Position numbers and translations under genes: made by a program. Below are positions 45,802 through 54,868 of a stretch of DNA of 64,000 nucleotides, piece after piece. This DNA is from Priestia koreensis (GTDB lineage: Bacteria; Bacillota; Bacilli; Bacillales; Bacillaceae_H). Within the stretch, counting starts at the first letter, position 1. Each line of letters begins with the position of its first letter. The notes under the pieces are model-generated. The model was not told the DNA's origin. It saw only the letters and a list, made by a program, of their open reading frames with translations, and searched no databases. The stretch spans positions 515,924-579,923 of the forward strand of contig NZ_LILC01000002.1 of assembly GCF_001274935.1 (NCBI RefSeq), in the 5' to 3' direction.

Positions 45802-46359
45802 ATGTTGAAAAATTTGCGACTAGCGGTTGTGCTACTACTTATATGTGGAATTGTTTACCCATTAGGAATGACGGGAATTGCTCAGATCATTATGCCTGAA
45901 AAAGCAGAGGGAAGCCTTCTGAAAAATGAGCAAGGAAAGGTTATCGGCTCGAAGCTAATTGGACAGCAATTTAAAGATCCGCGTTATTTTACGGGACGTG
46001 TTTCTTCTATTAATTATGATGCTGCTGGATCAGGGTCAGGAAACTATGCCCCGTCAAATCAAGACATGATTGATCGAACGAAAAAGGACTTGGCGATGTT
46101 TTTAAAAGAAAATCCGAGCATAAAGAAGAGTGAGGTACCTGCTGATCTGCTCACAAACTCTGGATCTGGACTTGATCCACATATTTCACCCATGGCGGCA
46201 AAGGTTCAGGTTCCACGCATCTCAAAAGAACGTAACATTGATGAACAGAAGCTGTACGAACTCATTAAAAAACATACAGATGGTCGTCAATTAGGTGTGT
46301 TTGGAGATCAACGAGTGAACGTATTGGAACTTAACGTAGCGCTAGATCAGTTAAAATAA
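45802..46359 (+). CDS. kdpC: Potassium-transporting ATPase subunit C
   Basis: The single-span subunit that assists ATP binding in the Kdp pump. The 185-residue product has one N-terminal helix (RLAVVLLLICGIVYPLGMTG), QQFKDPRYFTGRVSS, NYAPSNQDMIDR, GSGLDPHISPMAAKVQVPRI and a C-terminal HTDGRQLGVFGDQRVNVLEL, all typical of KdpC. ATG 45802 is chosen over GTG 45793, since AAAGGTGAGG is the ribosome site and covers the GTG. Confidence 0.97.
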   Translation: MLKNLRLAVVLLLICGIVYPLGMTGIAQIIMPEKAEGSLLKNEQGKVIGSKLIGQQFKDPRYFTGRVSSINYDAAGSGSGNYAPSNQDMIDRTKKDLAMFLKENPSIKKSEVPADLLTNSGSGLDPHISPMAAKVQVPRISKERNIDEQKLYELIKKHTDGRQLGVFGDQRVNVLELNVALDQLK

Positions 46360-46419
46360 GCCTTTGGCATTTCAGTGTGAGCTGGAATGCCCTTTTTCAT
46401 AGAGAGGAGGACAGCTAGT

Positions 46420-48732
46420 TTGACAGAGCTATTTCGACGTAAAACACAGGAAGAGGTCGAACAATCCATTTTAAATGTTCAAAAAGGACGGTTTAAAATT
46501 ATCCTTGGGGCAGTAAGTGGCTCAGGAAAAACGTATCACCTGCTTTTAGAAGGAAATGACCTAAAAAAGAAAGGCATTGATGTGGTGGTTGGCTGCATGA
46601 GTCGATCTGCTGGACCGAAAGTACAAAATCAAGCGAATCAATTAGAACAGATGCCTGTGATTGGGTGGAAGAAAGGAGAGGTGGAGCAGTGTGATTTAGA
46701 TATTGAATCTATTTTAGAGCGAAATCCTGAAGTGGTGTTAGTTGACCACCTCGCACATCGAAATCGGCCAGAAGCCGCTTATGTGACAAGGCTAGAAGAG
46801 GTCATGATGCTGATTAATAAGCAAATAAGTGTCATTGCGACCATCAACATCTATGAACTAGAAGATATTCATAAGCTTGCCAATGAATTTACATCCATGC
46901 ATTTTACGAATGACGAATGTGTACCGAAACATACCCTTTCGTTAGCAGATGATATTAAGCTTTTGGACGTAACCCCAGAAGTAATGTTAAAGCGATTAGA
47001 AGAAGAGACGATGGATCAGCACATCAAGAGCTCTCTTTTTCAGAAAGATAACTTAGCTGTGCTACGAGAGTTGTCACTTCGGGTATTAGCTGGAGAGGTA
47101 AACGAACACCTGGATGAATATCGTCAAAAGTATGGTCTTCTCGGTGCATCAGGTGCAACGGAGAGAATACTGGTCTCGGCACAATATTATTGGAATGGTT
47201 CGCTTTTAATAAGGCGCGGGGATCAAATTGCGAAGCGGTTAGGCGGGGAGCTTAACGTTGTCTGCTTCCGAAATACTGGGCATCGTCTATCCGAGGAAAA
47301 AGAAACGTTCAAACGATCGATGGTCCAGCTAGTAGAGAAGTTAGGTGGCACATTTGAAGAAAAAGTACTTAAAAAAGACGATGTAGCAGATGAAATTGTG
47401 GAATATGCAATCCAAAATAATACGACTCGCATCGTCATGGGGCAATCCAAAAGAAGTAGGTGGGAAGAGTTTTGGCACGGATCAATTCTTCATAAAATTC
47501 TTCGGGCAACGCGAAATATTGATCTTTTTATTGTCGCAGATCGAGCTGAAAAGGAAGGAGAGCGCGTACTTCCCGCTAGGCAAAGGAAAATAGATGAAAA
47601 TCCGTATCGACGACCGTCTGATCAAGAGGTAGAAAATCGAATTGATCACATTAAGCGCGGTACGTTAAAAGTATACATTGGCGCCGCCCCTGGTGTAGGG
47701 AAGACCTACACGATGTTGAGAGAGGCAAATGAACTTCGGGAAAAAGGAATTGATGTGGTCATTGGGCTTTTGGAAACGCACGGTCGGAGTGAAACCCTTG
47801 AGCAGGTTGGCGTACTAGAAATCATTCCACGTAAACAAATTCCGTATAAAGGCGTGACTCTCGAGGAGATGGATACGAAAGCTATTTTAATGAGAAATCC
47901 AGAAGTGGTCTTAATTGATGAGCTTGCTCACACGAATGTCCCGGGGAGTATTCGGATGAAGCGGTATGAAGATGTTGAAAAAGTTTTAAAGGCAGGTATT
48001 TCGGTTATCTCCACGTTAAATATTCAGCATATTGAAAGTCTTAATGATAGCGTAAAGCAAATTACGGGAATCCGCGTTCGAGAGACCGTTCCTGACCGGG
48101 TGCTGCGCATGGCAGATGAAATCGAGCTAATTGATATTTCACCTAAAGCGCTTAGGCAACGGATGAAGGAAGGGAACATTTACCGAGCAGATAAGATTGA
48201 GCAGTCACTATCTCATTTTTTTAAAACGGGAAATTTGATTGCGCTACGGGAGATGGCACTTCGGGAGGTAGCGGATGATGTAGATGAACGATTGGAATCG
48301 TGGGAGCATACAAAAGCATTGAGGGGACCGTGGCGAACGGAAGAAGTCATTTGTGTATGTATACATCTCGGATCAAACAGTGAGCTGTTAATTCGGCGAG
48401 GCTTTCGGATTGCCTATCGCCTTAAGGCAGATTGGTATGTTGTGTACGTTCAAGATCATCCTCTAAACGATCAGGAGGAAAAAGCAAAAGAGCACGTGAA
48501 AAAGATGACGAAACGGTTAGGGGGACATTTTCATACGTCTACCGTTAGTGACCGCCGCAAGGTTGTTGGTGTCTTACAGCAGTATTTTTATGAAAATCGG
48601 GCCACCCAAATAATTATTGGTCATTCAGCAAAATCACGTATAGAAGAAATTTGGAGAGGGTCCATTGTTCAAAAACTGTTGAAAGAAACGCGACATCTAG
48701 ACGTCCTAGTTGTCGCACATCTGCATCAATAA
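46420..48732 (+). CDS. kdpD: Tandem KdpD-Usp sensor protein lacking a histidine kinase
   Basis: The 770-residue product is two copies of the N-terminal half of KdpD (KdpD P-loop domain plus Usp domain), about 391 residues apart. Copy 1 (about 20-385): Walker A GAVSGSGKT (30-38), degenerate Walker B VVLVDHLAHRN (D109-H110), Usp end with IVMGQSKRSRWEEF. Copy 2 (about 408-770): Walker A GAAPGVGKT (421-429), canonical VVLIDELAHTN (D500-E501), Usp end IIIGHSAKSRIEEI. There are no DUF4118 helices, GAF or kinase domain, and no kdpE follows. TTG 46420 is chosen since GAGGAGG precedes it. The KdpD-Usp domain binds c-di-AMP in Staphylococcus aureus, so a sensing or regulatory role is inferred. Single-copy truncated KdpDs are known (Anabaena). 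Confidence 0.9.
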   Translation: MTELFRRKTQEEVEQSILNVQKGRFKIILGAVSGSGKTYHLLLEGNDLKKKGIDVVVGCMSRSAGPKVQNQANQLEQMPVIGWKKGEVEQCDLDIESILERNPEVVLVDHLAHRNRPEAAYVTRLEEVMMLINKQISVIATINIYELEDIHKLANEFTSMHFTNDECVPKHTLSLADDIKLLDVTPEVMLKRLEEETMDQHIKSSLFQKDNLAVLRELSLRVLAGEVNEHLDEYRQKYGLLGASGATERILVSAQYYWNGSLLIRRGDQIAKRLGGELNVVCFRNTGHRLSEEKETFKRSMVQLVEKLGGTFEEKVLKKDDVADEIVEYAIQNNTTRIVMGQSKRSRWEEFWHGSILHKILRATRNIDLFIVADRAEKEGERVLPARQRKIDENPYRRPSDQEVENRIDHIKRGTLKVYIGAAPGVGKTYTMLREANELREKGIDVVIGLLETHGRSETLEQVGVLEIIPRKQIPYKGVTLEEMDTKAILMRNPEVVLIDELAHTNVPGSIRMKRYEDVEKVLKAGISVISTLNIQHIESLNDSVKQITGIRVRETVPDRVLRMADEIELIDISPKALRQRMKEGNIYRADKIEQSLSHFFKTGNLIALREMALREVADDVDERLESWEHTKALRGPWRTEEVICVCIHLGSNSELLIRRGFRIAYRLKADWYVVYVQDHPLNDQEEKAKEHVKKMTKRLGGHFHTSTVSDRRKVVGVLQQYFYENRATQIIIGHSAKSRIEEIWRGSIVQKLLKETRHLDVLVVAHLHQ

Positions 48733-48802
48733 CCGAGTTTCTTCATTAATATATGTATACATTAATTTTAATCTCGAAAACAATGAATAAAAGGAAAACA
48801 GA

Positions 48803-48830
48803 GGGTTGCAAATGTGCAATCCTTTTTTGT
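48803..48830 (+). terminator. Terminator of the kdp operon
   Basis: GGGTTGCA-AATG-TGCAATCC-TTTTTTG is a compact stem with a T-run. Confidence 0.88.
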
Positions 48831-48884
48831 TTTTCCGAGCACATTAAGAGTTGTCCTGTGTAAAAAGTTGTAATAGAATAGTAA

Positions 48885-48893
48885 TGCTATAAT
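48885..48893 (+). promoter_or_regulatory. Extended -10 promoter before the hybrid kinase gene
   Basis: TGCTATAAT is a full extended -10 element. No good -35 is visible at 17-18 bases (AAGTTG). The leader would be about 125 bases. Confidence 0.5.
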
Positions 48894-49024
48894 AGGTAGA
48901 TTCTTTACCCCTTTCTAAACGAAGATGTTGTTAAAAATAGTTGCCCCTTTTTGTACATCTATCCAAGACATTATAAATTAATGATTGAGTAAGTAAAATT
49001 GAATAGTGAAAGTAGGAGAACAAA

Positions 49025-51823
49025 ATGAGCTTTCGAAAAAAGCAGATTTTAGGGTTTGGCCTTATCATGCTTTTTATCACTGTCATGCTAGTTGGCATTA
49101 TTGTGATGATCAACAACATGAAAAGCAACATGCTTGAAATAGTTGAAGATCGATACGGAAAAGTAAGTCAGGCGACCGAAATTCAGCAACTATTTTCACA
49201 GTCTGATCGTGAATTACTGTATTTAATGAATGAAGAGAACAAGCAGAGTCGCGAGGAAAGTATCAAACGCTTAGAAAATAACCGAGTGACGATACAAAAA
49301 GATATTACCACATTGTCAAGCATTTTAAACCGTGCTCAGGCAAGAGACTTATTAACACAAATTCAAATTCAATATGAAAATTACATTGAAACAGAGACTC
49401 AAATTGTTCAAAAGACAGAAGGAAACATTAATGAGAAGGCGTTTTCATCGCTTTTTAAAGAGCACCAACAGAAGCGTGAGATGCTTACAGAAAACTTGGG
49501 TAAATTTAAAAAAGTTCAGGAAGACCTAATGAACCAAGCCTTAAAAGATTCAAATGATACGTACAATCAGATTTTAACGGTGGTTATTTTAGGTATTCTA
49601 TGTTGCCTGCTTTTAATTATGGGTGCGTCTATGTGGGTCATTAAGAGCACATCTAAGACGTTAAAAAATATTTCAGATGTGATGGGAAATATTGATTATA
49701 CGGATTTAAGCACGCTTCCACGAGTGGAAGTAGGAATCAAAGATGAGATTGGTCAAATCGGTCTCGCCTTTAATGAAATGGCGTCATCACTAGAACGATA
49801 TAATGAAAAAGAACAGCGATTTAACGAGCAAATTTCAGATCAAAACTGGATTCAAACAGGAATTGCGGACGTAACGACGATGTACCAAAATATTGTGGAT
49901 GTAGAACTGCTAGCAGATAAATTTATGGCCAAATTAACGCCGCTAATCGGTGCATCTATGGGAGCTTTTTACTTGCGAAAAGGAGAGGAGAACAATCCTC
50001 ATTTTCTAAAGGTAGCAAGCTTTGCAGGACGCGCCGATGATGTAGGCAGGAAATCATTCTTGTTCGGTGAAGGAATTATTGGTCAGTGTGCAATTGAGAA
50101 AAAGATGAGAGTAATTGAAGAAATTCCAACTGACTACACATTTATCGCTTCTGGATTAGGAGAAGTGAAGCCAACGAGTATTCTGATCGCACCTGTTTTA
50201 TATGAAGGAAACGTTGTGGCTGTGATTGAATTGGCGAGCATTCGCCCATACACAGATCTTCAACAACGCCTTCTTGTACAGCTTTTAGATACGTTAGGTA
50301 TTACCGTTAATAACGTATTAGGGCGTATGGAAATTGAGCGTCTGTTAGCGGAATCACAGATGATGACGGAAGAATTACAGGCTCAGTCAGAGGAGCTTCA
50401 AACGCAGTCCGAAGAGCTTCAGGCACAATCAGAAGAGCTACAGTCACAGTCAGAAGAGCTGCGTATGATTAACGAGCAGCTTGAAGAACGAACGAGAGAC
50501 GCAGAGCAAAAATCAATGGATTTACAAATGGCTAAAAATGATTTAGAAGAAAAAGCGGAACAGCTGCAGTTAAGTTCAAAATATAAATCGGAGTTTCTTG
50601 CGAATATGTCGCATGAGCTTCGTACACCGTTGAACAGCATTTTAATTTTATCTGAAATGCTTTCAGACACGGCTGCCGAAGGATCACTTGAAGATCAAAA
50701 AGAATTTGCGACGGTTATTCACTCTTCAGGAAAAGATTTATTGAATTTGATTAATGATATTTTGGATTTATCAAAAGTGGAAGCCGGAAAATTAGATATT
50801 ACGTTCTCTGAAACGAACTTAAGTGAACTTCCTTCCTATATCGATCAACAGTTCCGTCACGTGAGCCAGAAAAAAGGGTTATCATTTGTCATTAATAAGG
50901 ATAAAAATGTTCCTGACATACTTTACTCAGATGAGCAGCGCATTCAGCAAATCTTAAAAAATCTATTATCAAACAGCTTTAAGTTTACAGAAGAAGGCTC
51001 TGTTTCCATCTCGATCCGCAAAGTGGAAGAAAAAGTTGCGCACAGATGGGTGGACACAAAGGGTGCTGACTTCTGGATTGAAATAAAAGTAGTGGATACG
51101 GGCATTGGAATTGCTAAAGACAAGCAACAGCTAATCTTTGAAGCGTTCCAGCAGGCTGAAGGAGCGACCGCAAGAAAGTATGGCGGTACAGGCCTTGGTT
51201 TATCAATCTGCCGAGAGTTTATTAAGCTGCTTGGTGGCTGGATTATGGTTGACAGTCAAGAAGGTCAAGGAAGCGTCTTTACGTTATACATTCCGAGCTT
51301 GCCAAATGGACTTGCAGCCATTCATGAAGTTGAGCAAGCGCCGCTTGAAGTGGCAGCAACGATTGATGCGCCTCTCATTCAAGCAGTAGAGATAGAAGAA
51401 GAGAAGAACCCAGTTCCTTCCGACGCGTCATCAAGTATTTATCAAGGAAAGACCGTATTGATTTGTGATGATGACAATCGGAACATCTACGCATTAAAAA
51501 CAGCATTAGAAGCAGAGGGAATGAATATTATTGCTGCTCAAAACGGTATCGAATGCCTCGAGCTAATGGAGAAAAACTTAGACATTGATATTGTGTTAAT
51601 GGACATCATGATGCCAGGCATGGATGGCTATGAAACGATGCAACGCATTCGATCTATTCCGTTTTTCAATGAGCTTCCTATTATTGCGCTAACGGCAAAA
51701 GCAATGAAAGGCGACCGCCAAAAATGTCTAGAGGCAGGAGCGTCCGATTATATCAGCAAGCCGCTAAAACTGGATCAGCTGTTTTCAGTTATGAGCGTTT
51801 GGCTTACTAAATCATCAAAGTAA
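49025..51823 (+). CDS. Hybrid sensor histidine kinase, RsbK-like
   Basis: A 932-residue membrane kinase. Order: helix 1 (8-30), extracellular CHASE3-like helical part (about 31-181), helix 2 (182-205), HAMP (206-262), GAF (about 278-428), a coiled coil with four QSEEL repeats (437-518), HisKA with the phospho-His in NMSHELRTPLNS (H530), HATPase with NLLSNSFKFTEEG and GTGLGLSICREF, and a C-terminal receiver with LMDIMMPGMDG (D860). This layout matches RsbK of B. cereus, which feeds the RsbY phosphatase and SigB, and the next genes match RsbM and RsbY. AGTAGGAGAAC precedes ATG 49025. No sigB is in the window. Confidence 0.85.
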   Translation: MSFRKKQILGFGLIMLFITVMLVGIIVMINNMKSNMLEIVEDRYGKVSQATEIQQLFSQSDRELLYLMNEENKQSREESIKRLENNRVTIQKDITTLSSILNRAQARDLLTQIQIQYENYIETETQIVQKTEGNINEKAFSSLFKEHQQKREMLTENLGKFKKVQEDLMNQALKDSNDTYNQILTVVILGILCCLLLIMGASMWVIKSTSKTLKNISDVMGNIDYTDLSTLPRVEVGIKDEIGQIGLAFNEMASSLERYNEKEQRFNEQISDQNWIQTGIADVTTMYQNIVDVELLADKFMAKLTPLIGASMGAFYLRKGEENNPHFLKVASFAGRADDVGRKSFLFGEGIIGQCAIEKKMRVIEEIPTDYTFIASGLGEVKPTSILIAPVLYEGNVVAVIELASIRPYTDLQQRLLVQLLDTLGITVNNVLGRMEIERLLAESQMMTEELQAQSEELQTQSEELQAQSEELQSQSEELRMINEQLEERTRDAEQKSMDLQMAKNDLEEKAEQLQLSSKYKSEFLANMSHELRTPLNSILILSEMLSDTAAEGSLEDQKEFATVIHSSGKDLLNLINDILDLSKVEAGKLDITFSETNLSELPSYIDQQFRHVSQKKGLSFVINKDKNVPDILYSDEQRIQQILKNLLSNSFKFTEEGSVSISIRKVEEKVAHRWVDTKGADFWIEIKVVDTGIGIAKDKQQLIFEAFQQAEGATARKYGGTGLGLSICREFIKLLGGWIMVDSQEGQGSVFTLYIPSLPNGLAAIHEVEQAPLEVAATIDAPLIQAVEIEEEKNPVPSDASSSIYQGKTVLICDDDNRNIYALKTALEAEGMNIIAAQNGIECLELMEKNLDIDIVLMDIMMPGMDGYETMQRIRSIPFFNELPIIALTAKAMKGDRQKCLEAGASDYISKPLKLDQLFSVMSVWLTKSSK
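50382..50463. repeat. Four direct 21-bp repeats in the kinase coiled coil
   Basis: CAGTCAGAGGAGCTTCAA-type units recur at 21-bp spacing and encode AQSEELQ heptads. A 21-bp change would add or remove one heptad without breaking the frame. Confidence 0.8.
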
Positions 51824-51866
51824 GGTTGAAACGGAGTACGCAATCCGCAGAAGGAGAGAATAAGAA

Positions 51867-52703
51867 GTGAAGCAATATCTATCGACAATTGAAGAACGAG
51901 AGCAGCTTGAGATTGAATTGCTTCTAGAGACGATGTATCGTATATCGGGCTTCGATTTTCGTGAATATATGCGCTCGTCAATAGAAAGACGAATTCAACA
52001 TCGAATGCGCTTGGAGCAAATTCCGACGATAAGTCGAGTAATAGAAAAGGTTATTCATGAGCCTGGGTATATTGAAAAGCTATTGAGTGATTTTTCGATT
52101 AACGTCACAGAGATGTTTCGGGATCCTAGTTTCTTCTTAACCTTTCGAAAGCAAGTAGTGCCTCTTTTGCGTCATTATCCAGAAATTCGGATTTGGCATG
52201 CTGGCTGTGCGACAGGCGAGGAGGCTTACTCCATGGCGATTTTAATGGAAGAGGAAGGGCTAGGGGATAAAACAAAAATTTATGCAACGGATATGAATGA
52301 AAAAGTATTGAAGAAAGCGGAAAGCGGCATTTTTTCATTAAAAAAAATGCAAACCTATACGAGAAACTATCTGCAAGCAGGTGGCAAGCAGGAGTTCTCA
52401 GAGTACTACACGACGGATTATGCCGCCGCTTACTTTCATCCGTCTTTAACACGAAATATTATCTTTGCTCAGCATAATCTTGTTACCGATGGCTCGTTTA
52501 ATGAGTTTCACGTTATCATTTGTCGCAACGTCATGATTTATTTCAATCAAACGTTGCAAGATAGCGTACACGATTTATTTTACGAGAGCCTTAGTCATGG
52601 AGGATTTTTAGGGCTAGGAAACAAAGAAGCGCTTCGTATCGATTATGACCGGAAGCTGTACCGAGATTTTAATCCCATTGAGCGAATCTATCAAAAGTGC
52701 TAA
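51867..52703 (+). CDS. CheR-type methyltransferase, RsbM-like
   Basis: A 278-residue SAM-dependent methyltransferase. The N-terminal helical part (RISGFDFREYMRSSIERRIQ) and catalytic part are CheR-like: SINVTEMFRDPSFF, IRIWHAGCATGEEAYSMAIL (SAM site), YATDMNEKVL and ICRNVMIYFN. No other chemotaxis gene is near. In B. cereus the CheR homologue RsbM methylates RsbK and tempers SigB activation, and the order kinase then cheR here is consistent with that. GTG 51867 follows AAGGAGAG. Methylation of the adjacent kinase is inferred. Confidence 0.87.
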   Translation: MKQYLSTIEEREQLEIELLLETMYRISGFDFREYMRSSIERRIQHRMRLEQIPTISRVIEKVIHEPGYIEKLLSDFSINVTEMFRDPSFFLTFRKQVVPLLRHYPEIRIWHAGCATGEEAYSMAILMEEEGLGDKTKIYATDMNEKVLKKAESGIFSLKKMQTYTRNYLQAGGKQEFSEYYTTDYAAAYFHPSLTRNIIFAQHNLVTDGSFNEFHVIICRNVMIYFNQTLQDSVHDLFYESLSHGGFLGLGNKEALRIDYDRKLYRDFNPIERIYQKC

Positions 52704-52704
52704 T

Positions 52705-52738
52705 AAAAAACGACCTACGCATATGTAGGTCGTTTTTT
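52705..52738. terminator. Bidirectional terminator between rsbM-like and rsbY-like genes
   Basis: AAAAAACGACCTAC-GCATAT-GTAGGTCGTTTTTT is perfectly symmetrical with A/T flanks. Confidence 0.93.
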
Positions 52739-53883
52739 CATGATTGTACGCAGATCATTACCGTACACATATCATCAGGCTGATTGTACTGCAAATCTTT
52801 TGACAAAATCATGTCGATAGGCGAATTAGAAGCTAATGGATTCCAGTATTGAGACGTGGCGTTTTGGAGGTAAGCGATAGGGTCACGTCCAGTACGCTCC
52901 AATGCTTCTTCCACACCATCTGTATACAAGAGGAGCTGAATGCTATTTTCATAGTGAAGAGTTGTAGCATTTACTTTTATGTGCTCCGTAAAGCCAACTG
53001 CTAGGCTACCACGCTCTAATGTAATAAAGTCTTTTCCATCAACACAAGCAAAGCCCGGTGGATGCCCTGCGTTCACGTATGTCACGGTCTTTTTATTAGT
53101 GTCTACAACGAGGTAAATTGCTGTAAAGTAATAGTGCAGGTAGCTGTCATCTTTTGCGATGTAAGCCATCCAGCGGTTTAATTCTGTAATAACCGATTCG
53201 GGATCGGTATGTTTTCGAATCGCATCCCGGAGGACAGAAGAGATGAACATACACACAAGCGATGCTGAAATTCCGTGCCCCATCATGTCGAGAAGAATGA
53301 CTGCGTAACGATCCTCATCGATTTTGTGCCAGTAGTATAAGTCACCGGCAAGCTTGTAAGCAGGAATGTAGGATGCAGCAATGTGAATATGATCTGTAAA
53401 GATCGGTTCACTTAGCAATGTTCGCTGTACCTGTGTGGCGAGATCGAGCTCATTGCGAATTTTTAGATCTTGTTCGGTATGCCAATCTTTTTCTTCTTTT
53501 AGTCGTAGCGCAACACGAAGTCGTGCGAGAAGTTCTATTTTATTAATCGGTTTTGTAATGTAGTCAACGCCTCCGACATCTAACGCCTCTGCGACTTTCT
53601 GTGAATCTTCAAGAGCCGTAACAAAAATGACCGGAATATCTTTTAAATGCGCTATTTTTTGAAGGTATTTACATGCTTCAATTCCATCCATTTCTGGCAT
53701 CATAATATCCATTAGAATAACATCTGCTGGAGGAAGCTGAGCGTGTTCATCGGACACTTTTAAATATTTAAATAGTTCACGAGCAGATGTAAAAGAATGA
53801 TAATCGGTATACCCTGCACCCTTTAAAATCTTCTCAATAACAAATAAATTTACTTGATTATCATCAACAATTAAGATGGCCAT
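52738..53883 (-). CDS. Receiver-PP2C phosphatase, RsbY-like
   Basis: A 381-residue protein with a receiver domain (1-125; acidic pocket IVDDNQ, phospho-Asp in ILMDIMMPEMDG at D59, KPINKIE) joined to an RsbU/SpoIIE-type PP2C domain: AGDLYYWHKIDEDRYAVILL, LDMMGHGISASLV, NAGHPPGFA and LLYTDGVEEALE. RsbY in B. cereus dephosphorylates RsbV after activation by RsbK, releasing SigB. AAAGGAGATC precedes ATG 53883. It is convergent with the rsbM-like gene. RsbP or another RsbU-type stress phosphatase is an alternative. Confidence 0.87.
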   Translation of the reverse strand: MAILIVDDNQVNLFVIEKILKGAGYTDYHSFTSARELFKYLKVSDEHAQLPPADVILMDIMMPEMDGIEACKYLQKIAHLKDIPVIFVTALEDSQKVAEALDVGGVDYITKPINKIELLARLRVALRLKEEKDWHTEQDLKIRNELDLATQVQRTLLSEPIFTDHIHIAASYIPAYKLAGDLYYWHKIDEDRYAVILLDMMGHGISASLVCMFISSVLRDAIRKHTDPESVITELNRWMAYIAKDDSYLHYYFTAIYLVVDTNKKTVTYVNAGHPPGFACVDGKDFITLERGSLAVGFTEHIKVNATTLHYENSIQLLLYTDGVEEALERTGRDPIAYLQNATSQYWNPLASNSPIDMILSKDLQYNQPDDMCTVMICVQS

Positions 53884-54018
53884 TACTGATCTCCTTTTGG
53901 CACATAAGAGGACTGAAAAAGTAGAATCGAAGTCTTCTTGAATTTACGATAAAAATTGCTATCTATTATTATAACGTAAATTTTCCAGTAGATAAAAAAT
54001 AAAGTGCAAGAGCACATC

Positions 54019-54047
54019 GAAAAAGACACCTTAGAAGGCGTCTTTTG
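54019..54047 (-). terminator. Terminator after the HAD hydrolase gene
   Basis: On the minus strand AAAAGACGCC-TTCTAA-GGTGTCTTTTTC forms a stem (one G-U pair) with a T-run. Confidence 0.8.
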
Positions 54048-54049
54048 AC

Positions 54050-54715
54050 TCATTTCCATTCTAGAATTCCACGTAAATCTGAATAGATTGCATCAGGTGG
54101 TACTTGAAGTTGTTCCGTCGGTTTGTGAAGTCGATTGATCCACGCGGTACGGAATCCGAAGCTTTTCGCACCGGATATATCCCATCCATTGGATGACATA
54201 AACAGTACTTCATGTCGTTCGACTCCTAATACGTTTAGAGCATGAAGGTAGCTAGCAGGCGTTGGTTTGTATTGTTTCACATCGTCTACGCTAATGATTT
54301 TATCGAATAAAGAAGTAAGACCAGCGTTCTTTATAAGAGGATCTAACATGTCATGTGAACCATTTGAGAAAACAGCCCGCTTGCAGTTGGTGAATTCCTT
54401 TAACACGGCTTCAACTTCATCATAATGCTGTAGATGTAAGTAAGCATTCATTAAGGTTTGCTCTTGATTATGTAACAATTCGTAACCGTGTTCATGAACA
54501 GCGTAACGAAGAGCGTCTGCCGTTACGTGTGAGAATGGCGTATAGTTTCCCATAAGCTGACGTAAAAATGAGTATTCAATTTGCTTTTGGCGCCATGTTT
54601 GACTGATTTGTTTGCCCTTTTCGGGATAGAGCTCTTCACACTTTTCAATAACAGAATGAACGTCAAGTAACGTTCCATACACGTCAAAGATGAGAGCTTT
54701 TATTGAAGAAGACAT
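54050..54715 (-). CDS. HAD-family hydrolase, L-2-haloacid dehalogenase type
   Basis: A 221-residue HAD protein. The catalytic Asp lies in LIFDVYGTLLD (D11); other family elements are FSNGSHDML (Ser/Asn site), the Lys in KQYKPTPASY and FMSSNGWDISGAKSFGF. These fit type II haloacid dehalogenases, which hydrolyse 2-haloacids through an ester intermediate. The natural substrate could be another small organic acid or phosphate. AAAGGAGTTTTGC lies before ATG 54715. It is divergent from the LacI-type regulator. Confidence 0.82.
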   Translation of the reverse strand: MSSSIKALIFDVYGTLLDVHSVIEKCEELYPEKGKQISQTWRQKQIEYSFLRQLMGNYTPFSHVTADALRYAVHEHGYELLHNQEQTLMNAYLHLQHYDEVEAVLKEFTNCKRAVFSNGSHDMLDPLIKNAGLTSLFDKIISVDDVKQYKPTPASYLHALNVLGVERHEVLFMSSNGWDISGAKSFGFRTAWINRLHKPTEQLQVPPDAIYSDLRGILEWK

Positions 54716-54805
54716 AGCAAAACTCCTTTTCTGTGAACCACTACCTGTATTATAGCCTTCTTCTAACCTTTCAAAACCTGATCGATAATAGTCGGAAAAA
54801 TTAGA

Positions 54806-54852
54806 TAGACAAATAAAAAGGGATGTGGTACATTCAACTTAATCGTTTAAGT
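54806..54852 (+). promoter_or_regulatory. Promoter and operator of the LacI-type gene
   Basis: TAGACA (54806-54811), 17 bases, TACATT (54829-54834), then ACTTAATCGTTTAAGT (54837-54852), which overlaps the transcription start. The same 16-mer in reverse orientation lies before the neopullulanase gene, so this is probably an autoregulatory operator. Confidence 0.75.
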
Positions 54853-54868
54853 GAAGAGGTTATGAAGA

